Assembly (NCBI GenBank): GCA_015152515.1
Contig: SUTV01000009.1
Location: 1-44,981 of the forward strand
Length of the DNA: 44,981 nucleotides
Source: Cyanobacteria bacterium SIG29
Lineage (GTDB): Bacteria; Cyanobacteriota; Vampirovibrionia; Gastranaerophilales; Gastranaerophilaceae
Reading direction: 5' to 3'
The notes under the pieces were generated by a model. That model had not been told where the DNA came from. It searched no databases and saw nothing but the letters and a program-made list of their open reading frames with translations. A program made the position numbers and the translations under genes. How positions within the stretch are numbered: the stretch's first letter is position 1; every line of letters begins with the position of its first letter. Below are positions 1 to 7,963 of this stretch, in pieces.

Positions 1-2
1 AG

Positions 3-1052
3 AGTGATACTCCATTTACTCAAACAATTGATAAAGTTCAATTACCTGCTGAACAAATTGAACATATTACAGATGGTTTAGTTAATTCATTAAATTCTGA
101 AGATGAAAAATTATTAGAATCTACTCATGGTGTTTTAACTGAGTTAATTGATAAATCATTAGCTAATAATGATATATCTATTATTAAATCAATAATAGTA
201 GCTGGTGGTGATAATGATAAATTAGTTCAAGTACAAAAATTAATTAATGATAATAATTTAATCGATAAAATCAATACTAGCAAAATTGAAGATAATATTA
301 AAACTTCACTAGTAGAAAAATTAAATGAAATTAAAGAAAAAGAATACATACCTGATAAACCAGAATTATTTACTGATTCAAAATTAAGTGAACCTCAAAT
401 AATAGAAAGAGATGGTATAAAATATCATTTATATGCTCCAGAAGGAGTTGACCCTAATGCTGAGTTGCCAGTGTTAGTTTATTTGCATGGTTCTGGCGAA
501 GTTGGAAATTATATTAATAGATTTAATGGTGTTTCAGAACAAAATCCATATGGTACTGTAGGACCAGGTAAAATAATGTCTGAATGGAATTTATCTAATT
601 TTAACGGTTATATTATATGCCCTCAATTACCAAGTGGAAATTGGCAAAGTGCTAATGTTGAAAAAGAATTAAGAAATATTTTAACTGAATTTTCTTCTGA
701 ACATAAAGTAAATTCAGATAAAATTGCTATTGCCGGCCACAGTTTAGGTGGTATGGGTACAGAATATATGGCAATACATATGGGTGATGTATTCTCTAAA
801 GCTGCTGTATTGAGTGGTTATAATATTGGTGGTACTAAATCAGAAATTCCAATAAGAGGTTATACTGCAAGCCGTGGTGATGGCGATGCTTATACATACA
901 CAGTTGGGAAATTTGTAGAAAAATATGGCAAAGAAAATTCTTTTGTAGTTGAATCTGCAGGTCACGGACCATTACCTGGTGATGCTTTAAGATTAGATTC
1001 AGATGGCAATGGTAAATCAGACCTGATTGAATGGCTTTTCTCTGATGAATAA
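3..1052 (+). CDS. Alpha/beta hydrolase (esterase-like), 5'-truncated by the window edge
   Basis: The frame is open from base 3 with no in-frame ATG before the hydrolase domain, so this is the C-terminal 349 residues of a longer protein; the TTG at 465 lies inside a beta strand of the fold and is not a credible start. The first ~130 residues are acidic, Asn/Lys-rich and look helical. The hydrolase core follows: strand VLVYLHGSG (oxyanion-type HG), nucleophile elbow GHSLGG with the likely catalytic Ser at 741-743, and a likely catalytic His at 963-965 (AGHGP). Bases 996-1031 encode an EF-hand-type loop, D-x-D-x-N-G-x6-E, just before the C-terminus. This resembles phospholipase/carboxylesterase or PET-degrading-type folds, but the substrate is unknown. 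The next gene also carries an EF-hand, so the pair may share calcium dependence (inference). Confidence 0.8.
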   Translation, partial: SDTPFTQTIDKVQLPAEQIEHITDGLVNSLNSEDEKLLESTHGVLTELIDKSLANNDISIIKSIIVAGGDNDKLVQVQKLINDNNLIDKINTSKIEDNIKTSLVEKLNEIKEKEYIPDKPELFTDSKLSEPQIIERDGIKYHLYAPEGVDPNAELPVLVYLHGSGEVGNYINRFNGVSEQNPYGTVGPGKIMSEWNLSNFNGYIICPQLPSGNWQSANVEKELRNILTEFSSEHKVNSDKIAIAGHSLGGMGTEYMAIHMGDVFSKAAVLSGYNIGGTKSEIPIRGYTASRGDGDAYTYTVGKFVEKYGKENSFVVESAGHGPLPGDALRLDSDGNGKSDLIEWLFSDE

Positions 1053-1153
1053 ATTTTTCATTGTTAAGATATATTAATATTATTTAGAAAAATATTAAAG
1101 AAAAATACTTCTTCTTCCGATAAATAAAAAAAATATAAGGAAAAGGAGTCTTT

Positions 1154-4100
1154 ATGTCTGGTGGAATCAATTCTAATGATGCTTGGAATAAATTATTAGA
1201 TTTAGCTAAAAAAGTTGGCGGTACAGATGCTGTTAATAATGCATCAGTTGAACGTATGATTAAACTTGCAGACCAAAATGGTGATGGTTTAATCTCTTTC
1301 TCAGAATTTCAAGAGACTTATGATAATATTGAAGATGAATATTTAGAAGCATTCGAAGCTATTGCTGGTAATGATGGTGATGTTGAAACAATGTCTCAAA
1401 TGGACATTGATGCTATGACTCAAACTGGCAATGCAAGTGGTCCTCAAGGTTCAGGTGGAAATGGTGGATCTGCTCCAACAGGTGGAGGTGGTCCTACAGG
1501 TGGTAATCAACAACCTGAAGCTCAAGGTGCTGGTGATGTGCCAACTGGTGCAACAGCTATTAGCGCTTCAGATTTAGCAGGTAAAGATGCTGCTACATTA
1601 CAATCTGATAGAGCTTCATTAACAAATGATATTGCTTCAATGAGATCACAAAAAGATGCTGCAGCTGCTCAAGCTAGACAAGAAGCTGAAACTGCAAAAG
1701 GTGCATATGATCAAGCTAATGTAGCTTTTGATGAGTTAATGGAACAATGTGAAGCTCAAAAAGAAGAAAGAAGTGAAGCTGCTCAAAAAGTAGATGAAGC
1801 ACAAGAAAGTGTTAGCACTGCTGAAGGTGCTGTTTCAGATCAAGAATCTACAATTTCTGATACTCAAGCAACAATTGATGCTGCACAATCAAATTTAAGT
1901 GGTTTATCTGAACCTGCAAAATTTATTTATGAAGAAGTATCTGATGGAAAAGGTGGTACTACAACTGTTCAAAAAGATAACCCAGAATATGCTGCATATT
2001 TAGAAAAGAAAGCTGCATTAGAACAAGAAATTGCTCAAGCAGAACAACAATTAGCTGAACAAGAAGCTGTATTAGCTGATTTAGAAACTCAGTTAACTGA
2101 TGCTCAAACTGCATTACAAGCAGCTCAAGAAGCTTATGTTAATGAAAATATGCAAGATGAAAAATTTGGACCTCAATTAACTCAAGCACAAAATGACATT
2201 AATACAACAAAACAAGAATATGATGCTAAAAAATCTGCTGAAAACACAATTGAAGCACAATGGGATGCTCAAATTGACATTTTACAAGGCAACTTAGGTG
2301 TATATAATGATGCTATTGCTGAAGCTGAAAGAGAAGAAGCAGGTAATCCTGTACCAGATGGTTATTCAATCCAAGATGGTATAATCGTTAGCGACGGCGA
2401 TAAAGATAAGCACGTATTAACTCCTGTTGAAAATATGGATGCTTTCCCTGAAGGTGCACAACCTAACGAAAATGGTGAAATTGTTGACTCTAAAGGAAAT
2501 GTTTTAGGCCGTGTTGAAACTGATTCACAAGGTAATCAACAAATTTATTTAAGAGAAGCTGCTCCATTATCAGATTCTGAAATTAATGATGTAGTTGAAC
2601 AACTATTATATGGTGATGGTAAAAAACCTGCTGAAGACTTCTGGTCTGCTAGTAGCAAAATTGATTTCTCAAAAATCAACTCTTATGACATGGCTGAAAT
2701 CGAAAAATTATATAATCAACAAGTAGAAGCACATAACGCTACTGTTGAACCAACAGAAGTTAAACAAGAAGATTTACCTGAAAATTCTACTGTTGAAGGT
2801 GGTATAATCAAAGATGCTCAAGGTAATCAAATAGGTTATGTTGAAGGTGAACAATATTTCTTAGATAATAAATGGCAAACTTTTGCAGAAAAAGTTGAAA
2901 CTGTAAATACTGATGGTTCAACTAAGAATGATATTAAAGGTATTGATACTGTAGCTGCTAAATTAGCTAGAGCAGAAGGTATTGAAAAAGCTGAAACTTC
3001 ATTTACTGATTATTTAGAATCTCAAGGAATTGATCCATCTAATACATCTGGTGTTCTATTAGATAAATATATGAATGATTATATTCAATCTCAATTAGAT
3101 CCAAATTCTCCAGATTACCATGAAAGAACATTAACAGATGATCAAGTTACTGAAGTAGTTGATGCATTACTAAATGGTGCTGAACAAAATGGTGAACAAT
3201 TATCAGCTTCTAAAGTAATGAGTATGTATGATTTTGAAAGCTTATCTCCAGAATCATTAGCAAAAGTTGTTGAACAATATAACGCTAGTATAGAACAAAA
3301 TGGTGGTAAACCATTTGCTGAAGCTGTTAAATTCTCTGGTGTAAGCCAAGATCAAATGACTCATATTGCTTTAGGCTTAGTTGAAAACTTAGATAACCCA
3401 GAGCTTGCTGAAGTTTCTCAACAAACATTAGAACAATTAGTAGAAGGTGAACTAAATAGCTCAAATGGTTCTTCTCCATTATTAAATGCAATTCTAGATT
3501 CTACATCTAGCGATGTTGAAAATTTAGCAAATGTTCAAAAATTCATTGAAGATTCTGGTTTAGTTGATAAAGTTGCTGATTTGTTAGCTAACTCACCTAA
3601 TGCTGGACAAAAAGAAATGTACAACCACTATTCTAGTAAATTATCTGAAATTATGGATAAAACAGTTGTATCTGAAAATGATTTAAGATTAGCTGCTCAA
3701 TTATCTGATGGTGGTAAAGATGTATGGGATAACTTAAACATTGCTGAAATGTCACAAGATGAAGTTGCTAATTTACAAAATGCTTATGATGCATTAAATG
3801 GTGCTGGTTCATTTATGGCAAAATTAGAAGAAATTTATCCACAAAATGGCGCTGATATTATTAAATCTGCTGTTGATGGAAATGAAGTTTCAGAAGATGA
3901 TACAACATTATCAGATGGCAGAGATGTTGAAGCATTAATTGATGATAAGATGTCAACAGAAGCTGGATTTAGAGAAGAAGTTGATGCTTTATTAGATGCT
4001 GCTCAAAATGGTACAGAACAAGAAAAAGCTGATGCTATGAACGATTTAGCTATCATCGCTAATAAATATGGTGAAGATAACTTCTTAGCTATGTATAAGA

Positions 4101-4978
4101 GCGTATATAATGAAGTTCCTAGTGAATTCTCAACAATTAGAGAAAATGTAGCTGCTGCTGATGTTAAAGAAGCAAATGCTGCTGAAGCTCAAGAAAATGC
4201 AGATAGAATTCAAGAAACAAAAGATGAAATTGAAGAAATATTTGCTTACGATAGAGAATTAGAAGATGCTGGTTTAACTCCAACTGCAGATCATACACAA
4301 GAAGTTATTGATATTATCAACAGTAAGTTAAGTGATGAAGATTTATCATCTCAAGAAAAAATCGACTTATTAAATTCATTAACTGGTGATTATAAAGAAT
4401 ATGTTCAAGCATATTTAGAAGGTAATTCTAGTGTAATGGATGAAGTAATTAACTCTGGTGATGCAGAAAATATTACAAACTTCGTTAATATCTACAATAG
4501 TGTAAATTCTACAGGTGCAAATGATACTACAAATTACTTTGCTCAAAATATATTAAATGGAAAAAAACCGGTAGATACAATACTTGCATTATATGAAAAT
4601 GCAACTCCAGAAGCAGCTAGATACTTAAATCAAATCTTTAATACTCCAGAACTTATCCAAGATAAAAATAGATTTGGAACTGAAACTGAAAACTTAACAA
4701 CTATTTATGAAAAAATAACAGCTGGTATGGAACCAGTTGAACCAAAAGGTAAATCTGGTAATCCAATTTCTGACGCGGTTCAACAACAATTAGTTTCTGA
4801 GTATGGCGGAAATGTTGAAAAGATTTTACAAAATCTTGATGGTGGCGTAATTACACAAGAAACTGCTACTTGGTTATTACAACAAATGCAACCAGCTGAA
4901 GTTATTGATGCATTCAGAGGTATGAGCAACGGTAATCAAGAAAAATATCTATCAACTTTATTTGGATTATATCAATAA
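1154..4978 (+). CDS. Giant acidic EF-hand / coiled-coil repeat protein, function unknown
   Basis: A 1274-residue protein with a good start (AAAAGGAG six bases before ATG). There is no classical signal peptide or membrane segment. Residues 40-51 form a canonical EF-hand loop (D40, N42, D44, G45, I47, E51). Residues 95-135 are a Gly/Pro/Gln-rich linker. About 145-390 is Ala/Glu/Gln-rich predicted coiled coil. The rest is helical and acidic with diverged internal repeats: compare about 470-530 with 659-718, both starting L-[ST]-D and containing VV-[ED]-x-L-L-x-G, and two Gly/Asp hairpin modules around 400-465 and 540-575. The last ~60 residues recall helical repeats of the MgtE-N/FliG kind (weak). 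Size, acidity and calcium motif suggest a surface or secreted structural protein; this is inference. The first ~21 residues resemble the broken leader at 44496. Confidence 0.85.
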   Translation: MSGGINSNDAWNKLLDLAKKVGGTDAVNNASVERMIKLADQNGDGLISFSEFQETYDNIEDEYLEAFEAIAGNDGDVETMSQMDIDAMTQTGNASGPQGSGGNGGSAPTGGGGPTGGNQQPEAQGAGDVPTGATAISASDLAGKDAATLQSDRASLTNDIASMRSQKDAAAAQARQEAETAKGAYDQANVAFDELMEQCEAQKEERSEAAQKVDEAQESVSTAEGAVSDQESTISDTQATIDAAQSNLSGLSEPAKFIYEEVSDGKGGTTTVQKDNPEYAAYLEKKAALEQEIAQAEQQLAEQEAVLADLETQLTDAQTALQAAQEAYVNENMQDEKFGPQLTQAQNDINTTKQEYDAKKSAENTIEAQWDAQIDILQGNLGVYNDAIAEAEREEAGNPVPDGYSIQDGIIVSDGDKDKHVLTPVENMDAFPEGAQPNENGEIVDSKGNVLGRVETDSQGNQQIYLREAAPLSDSEINDVVEQLLYGDGKKPAEDFWSASSKIDFSKINSYDMAEIEKLYNQQVEAHNATVEPTEVKQEDLPENSTVEGGIIKDAQGNQIGYVEGEQYFLDNKWQTFAEKVETVNTDGSTKNDIKGIDTVAAKLARAEGIEKAETSFTDYLESQGIDPSNTSGVLLDKYMNDYIQSQLDPNSPDYHERTLTDDQVTEVVDALLNGAEQNGEQLSASKVMSMYDFESLSPESLAKVVEQYNASIEQNGGKPFAEAVKFSGVSQDQMTHIALGLVENLDNPELAEVSQQTLEQLVEGELNSSNGSSPLLNAILDSTSSDVENLANVQKFIEDSGLVDKVADLLANSPNAGQKEMYNHYSSKLSEIMDKTVVSENDLRLAAQLSDGGKDVWDNLNIAEMSQDEVANLQNAYDALNGAGSFMAKLEEIYPQNGADIIKSAVDGNEVSEDDTTLSDGRDVEALIDDKMSTEAGFREEVDALLDAAQNGTEQEKADAMNDLAIIANKYGEDNFLAMYKSVYNEVPSEFSTIRENVAAADVKEANAAEAQENADRIQETKDEIEEIFAYDRELEDAGLTPTADHTQEVIDIINSKLSDEDLSSQEKIDLLNSLTGDYKEYVQAYLEGNSSVMDEVINSGDAENITNFVNIYNSVNSTGANDTTNYFAQNILNGKKPVDTILALYENATPEAARYLNQIFNTPELIQDKNRFGTETENLTTIYEKITAGMEPVEPKGKSGNPISDAVQQQLVSEYGGNVEKILQNLDGGVITQETATWLLQQMQPAEVIDAFRGMSNGNQEKYLSTLFGLYQ

Positions 4979-4983
4979 GTAAT

Positions 4984-5016
4984 AAAAAAGACGGTTTAAA
5001 AACCGTCTTTTTTTTT
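4984..5016. terminator. Bidirectional intrinsic terminator
   Basis: GACGGTT (4990-4996) pairs with AACCGTC (5001-5007) around a short A-rich loop. It is flanked by six A on the left and a T run on the right, so it can terminate both the 1154 gene and the convergent gene ending at 5032. Confidence 0.9.
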
Positions 5017-5031
5017 ATAAATATTTTTTTA

Positions 5032-5550
5032 TTAATAGTCAGATGAAGTATCAACTTCGTCTTCTTCGTCAATTTTAGTATAGTTTGTGTCAAAGTCATC
5101 AGGAAGAAGTTCATTATCTGGCCAAATAGTTGTTTCATCTGCTCTTGTAGCTGATAAATTTTCACTAGCAGAAAAATCAGAATTTGATAAATCAGCTTCT
5201 TTTACAATACATCCAGCCATATCAGCGTCTGTAAAGTTACAATAGCTAATAGTTGCATAGCTAAAATCTGTACCATTTAAAACACTTTCAGAAAAATCAC
5301 ATTCTACTAAGTTTGCGCGAGTAAATTCTGCTGCATTTAAGTCACATCCTGTGAAGTTTATGTTTGATAAATGTGCATCAACAAAAGATGTACCTGCTAA
5401 TTCTGTGTTTGAAAAATCAATTTCTTCTAAATCTGTATTAGAAAAATCTAATTCTGTAAGGTCTAATTCTTCTTCAAGTCCTTTTTTGAATGAATTGTAT
5501 TCTTCAGGGTTTTTTACAATTAATTCTGCAAGTTCTTCTTTTGAGTACAT
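5032..5550 (-). CDS. Pentapeptide repeat protein
   Basis: A 172-residue protein with a strong ribosome site (AAAGGAGA upstream of ATG on the minus strand). Residues ~35-135 are tandem A(D/N)LxX-type pentapeptides (for example LDFSN, TDLEE, IDFSN, CDFSE, TDFSY, CNFTD, ADLSN), predicting a right-handed quadrilateral beta-helix of about 20 repeats. The repeats end with a TTIWPD motif typical of the family's C-terminal cap, followed by an acidic tail. The N-terminal ~25 residues are charged and helical. Pentapeptide proteins range from gyrase-protecting DNA mimics to scaffold proteins; nothing in this copy identifies its partner. It stands alone between two terminators and is convergent with the giant EF-hand gene. 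Confidence 0.9.
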   Translation of the reverse strand: MYSKEELAELIVKNPEEYNSFKKGLEEELDLTELDFSNTDLEEIDFSNTELAGTSFVDAHLSNINFTGCDLNAAEFTRANLVECDFSESVLNGTDFSYATISYCNFTDADMAGCIVKEADLSNSDFSASENLSATRADETTIWPDNELLPDDFDTNYTKIDEEDEVDTSSDY

Positions 5551-5707
5551 ACAATCTCCTTTATTTTCTCAATCTAATTATTTCTTTTAACCCTATTGCT
5601 ATTCCACAATTTAATAATTTTATAACATTTTAACTTTTTTATTAAAATCACGCAATTTTTTTTTATAAAAATACTTTATATAAGAGTGTGGTGGTTTTAT
5701 AGGTCTT

Positions 5708-6520
5708 GTGCTTTTGAATCTCGAAGGTAATAATAAAAATATTAATATAAATGGTGCTATGAATGTTTTTCCTGTTAAATCAGGAAATCCTGTAGTTAAA
5801 ACTTTTCCAAATGGTCTTTATTTCCAAAATGATTTGTTTGCTAAAGCACCAAAAAAGTCAGTTGTTACTCAAAATGTAACAGTTCCATTTAATAATCAAT
5901 ATTCTCCAAAACAATTATTAAATGCATATAATAATGAAAATTATTTGAACTTTTTAATTAATTCTAATCCAGAATTGAAAAAGTTTTTATCTGAAAATGG
6001 TATAGATGGAAAAGTTTATACAAATCATGTTTCATCTATGGTTAATACACATTTAACTTCTACATCAGCAATTGCCTTACAATTGGCAAATAAAATGAAT
6101 ATTTCTGCTTCAGATAAAAAGATATTAGAACAAGCTTGCGTTTTTCATGATTTTGGAAAAGTATTAATTCCACCTGAAATTGTTAATAAACCATCTGGTT
6201 TAACTTCAGAAGAAAAACGAATTATGGATTTACATGCAGAATTAGGTTATCAATTATTATCTAATACTGGCATGAATCAAAAAACATTAAATTTAATTAG
6301 GAACCATCACAAGCCACAGGAATTAAACAATGATGTATTAGGTCAAATCCTGTCTGTCGCTGATATATATTCAGCGCTAAGAGAACAAAGAAGCTATAAG
6401 ACAGCTTTGTCTGATGCTGATACTTTAAAAATCTTAGACCAAAAAGCTAAAAATGGCGAAGTAAGTGCAGAAGTCGTAAACACATTAAAATCAATTGTTA
6501 ATTGCGCGAAAGTGGCATAA
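5708..6520 (+). CDS. HD-GYP-related HD-domain phosphohydrolase lacking the GYP motif
   Basis: A 270-residue protein. The N-terminal ~65 residues are Asn-rich and probably disordered. An HD-GYP-like domain follows: HDFGK at 147-151, the family-typical IPPEIVNKPSGLT segment, H176 (HAELG), the H200-H201 pair, and D219 (SVADIYSAL) followed by R-x-Y-K-x-A. Between H201 and D219 the usual DGxGYP loop is missing, replaced by a shorter loop. HD-GYP proteins hydrolyse cyclic di-GMP; metal ligands are largely kept but the specificity loop is gone, so the substrate may differ. The start is taken as GTG at 5708; an in-frame ATG at 5759 is the alternative, and neither has a good ribosome site. Confidence 0.8.
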   Translation: MLLNLEGNNKNININGAMNVFPVKSGNPVVKTFPNGLYFQNDLFAKAPKKSVVTQNVTVPFNNQYSPKQLLNAYNNENYLNFLINSNPELKKFLSENGIDGKVYTNHVSSMVNTHLTSTSAIALQLANKMNISASDKKILEQACVFHDFGKVLIPPEIVNKPSGLTSEEKRIMDLHAELGYQLLSNTGMNQKTLNLIRNHHKPQELNNDVLGQILSVADIYSALREQRSYKTALSDADTLKILDQKAKNGEVSAEVVNTLKSIVNCAKVA

Positions 6521-6523
6521 AAT

Positions 6524-6550
6524 AAAAGAACCTCTATTTGAGGTTCTTTT
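6524..6550. terminator. Bidirectional intrinsic terminator
   Basis: A perfect 11-bp stem (AAAAGAACCTC at 6524-6534, GAGGTTCTTTT at 6540-6550) with a TATTT loop. The A/T ends provide a U tract on either strand, so it serves both the HD-domain gene and the convergent rpmB. Confidence 0.9.
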
Positions 6551-6570
6551 ATGACTATTTTTTTATTGAA

Positions 6571-6762
6571 TTATACAGCTCTTGTAACTTTGCCTGCTCT
6601 TAAGCAAGAAGTACAAACTTTTACTCTTTTAACAGTTCCATTTTCTACAACTTTAACTGATTGTAGGTTTGGACTTTGTCTGTATACATGATGTTTATGA
6701 GAGAATGAAAGTTTTGCTGCTTTCAATGGTTTTTTTCCGCAAACTGCGCATTCAACTGACAT
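6571..6762 (-). CDS. rpmB: Ribosomal protein L28
   Basis: A 63-residue large-subunit protein, normal length for L28. It has the family start MSVECAVCGK, the middle SHKHHVYRQSPNLQ segment and the end VKVCTSCLRAGKVTRA. Two CxxC pairs (C5/C8 and the CTSC near residue 51) make this the zinc-binding (C+) form. The minus-strand ribosome site AAAGGAAA lies about seven bases before the ATG. The gene is monocistronic here, divergent from dgt, with its terminator shared with the HD-domain gene. Confidence 0.97.
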   Translation of the reverse strand: MSVECAVCGKKPLKAAKLSFSHKHHVYRQSPNLQSVKVVENGTVKRVKVCTSCLRAGKVTRAV

Positions 6763-6832
6763 TTTATATTTCCTTTCAAAATTATTTATAAATTGATGAT
6801 AAAAGAAAAAAAACTAATAATCAACCCTTTTT

Positions 6833-6860
6833 TCTATAATATATTAACTATTCTAAACAA
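6833..6860 (-). promoter_or_regulatory. Candidate rpmB promoter
   Basis: On the minus strand, TTGTTT (6855-6860) and TATAGA (6833-6838) are spaced by 16 bases in the dgt/rpmB divergent gap, giving a predicted leader of about 65 bases. In DNA this AT-rich such matches arise easily. Confidence 0.35.
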
Positions 6861-6926
6861 AAAATATTACAAAATGGTAAATATCACTTATTTTTAATAG
6901 AATATTTTAAGATAGGGTATGAAATT

Positions 6927-7961
6927 ATGAAAACAGTTAGAGAAAAAATCGAAGAAAGAGAAAGTCTGTTTCTTTCTCCATTAGCGTCTAAAAGTGCAAA
7001 TACTAAAGGTAGAAAAAAGTTTGAAGAGCCTTGTCCTCTTAGAACTGAATATCAAAGGGATAGAGATAGAATTCTTCACTCTAAAGCTTTTCGTAGATTA
7101 AAACATAAAACCCAAGTGTTCTTTTCACCTTATGATGATCATTTTAGAACTCGTATGACTCATACTCTTGAAGTTTCTCAAATTGCTAGAACTATTTCTA
7201 GAGCTTTAGATTTGAATGAAGACTTAACCGAAGCTATTGCATTAGGTCATGATTTAGGACATACCCCTTTTGGTCATAGTGGGGAAAGGGTTTTAAATGA
7301 ACTTATGCCTGATGGTTATAGGCATAATGAACAAAGTGTGCGCGTTGTAGAATTTATTGAAGATTTAAATTTAACACAAGAAACTTTAGATGGCATTTTA
7401 AATCATTCTTATGAGTGCATGCCAAATACATTAGAGGGGCAAGTTGTTCGTTTGTCTGATAAAATAGCCTATATAAATCACGATATTCAAGACGCAATAA
7501 GGGCGAATATTATTAAAACTGATTGTATTCCTCAGGAAAGTGTTCAATATTTTTCGACAACAAACAGAATAAGAATAACTAAATTGGTTAATGATATTGT
7601 TGAAACAAGTTATGGAAAAGATACAATATTAATGTCTGATGAATGTTTTGACCAATTTGTTAAATTAAGAAACTGGATGTTTGGAAATGTTTATAGTAAT
7701 TCTCCTGCAAAATTAGCTGAGGATAAGGCTCAAAATGTTATTAGGCGTTTATTTGAATCATATTGTGAAGATTTGCATAAAAAATTCCCTTCAGCAACTA
7801 ATGAGCAAGTTTTAAGAACTGCTTGTGATTATGTTTCTGGTATGACAGATAGATATGTTTTAATTAAATTTGAAGAAAATTTCTTACCTTCACCATTGGT
7901 ACAAAAAAATCAAGATGAATTTTTATTTAAACTGGCTCAAATGAATGGATTAGAACAATAA
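6927..7961 (+). CDS. dgt: dGTP triphosphohydrolase-like HD-domain protein
   Basis: A 344-residue protein of the Dgt type 2 length class. It would hydrolyse dNTPs to deoxynucleoside plus triphosphate, controlling the dNTP pool. The HD signature is complete: R-T-R-M-T-H79 (HTLEV), H108-D109 (GHDLGHTPFGHSGE) and a later D in VRLSDKIAYINHD. The N-terminal R-x-E-Y-QRDRDRILHSKAFRRL segment is characteristic of the family. The stop is two bases from the dnaG ATG, so translation of the two is probably coupled. The start is set at ATG 6927; upstream purines (GATAGGG) give only a modest ribosome site. Confidence 0.93.
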   Translation: MKTVREKIEERESLFLSPLASKSANTKGRKKFEEPCPLRTEYQRDRDRILHSKAFRRLKHKTQVFFSPYDDHFRTRMTHTLEVSQIARTISRALDLNEDLTEAIALGHDLGHTPFGHSGERVLNELMPDGYRHNEQSVRVVEFIEDLNLTQETLDGILNHSYECMPNTLEGQVVRLSDKIAYINHDIQDAIRANIIKTDCIPQESVQYFSTTNRIRITKLVNDIVETSYGKDTILMSDECFDQFVKLRNWMFGNVYSNSPAKLAEDKAQNVIRRLFESYCEDLHKKFPSATNEQVLRTACDYVSGMTDRYVLIKFEENFLPSPLVQKNQDEFLFKLAQMNGLEQ

Positions 7962-7963
7962 TT

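Noticed and set aside
465-467. TTG 465 as the start of the first hydrolase
   Set aside because: The frame is open back to base 3 with protein-like sequence, and 465 falls inside a core strand.
5351-5590. Plus-strand frame opposite the pentapeptide gene
   Set aside because: Its repeats are the complement of the pentapeptide codons; no start signal.
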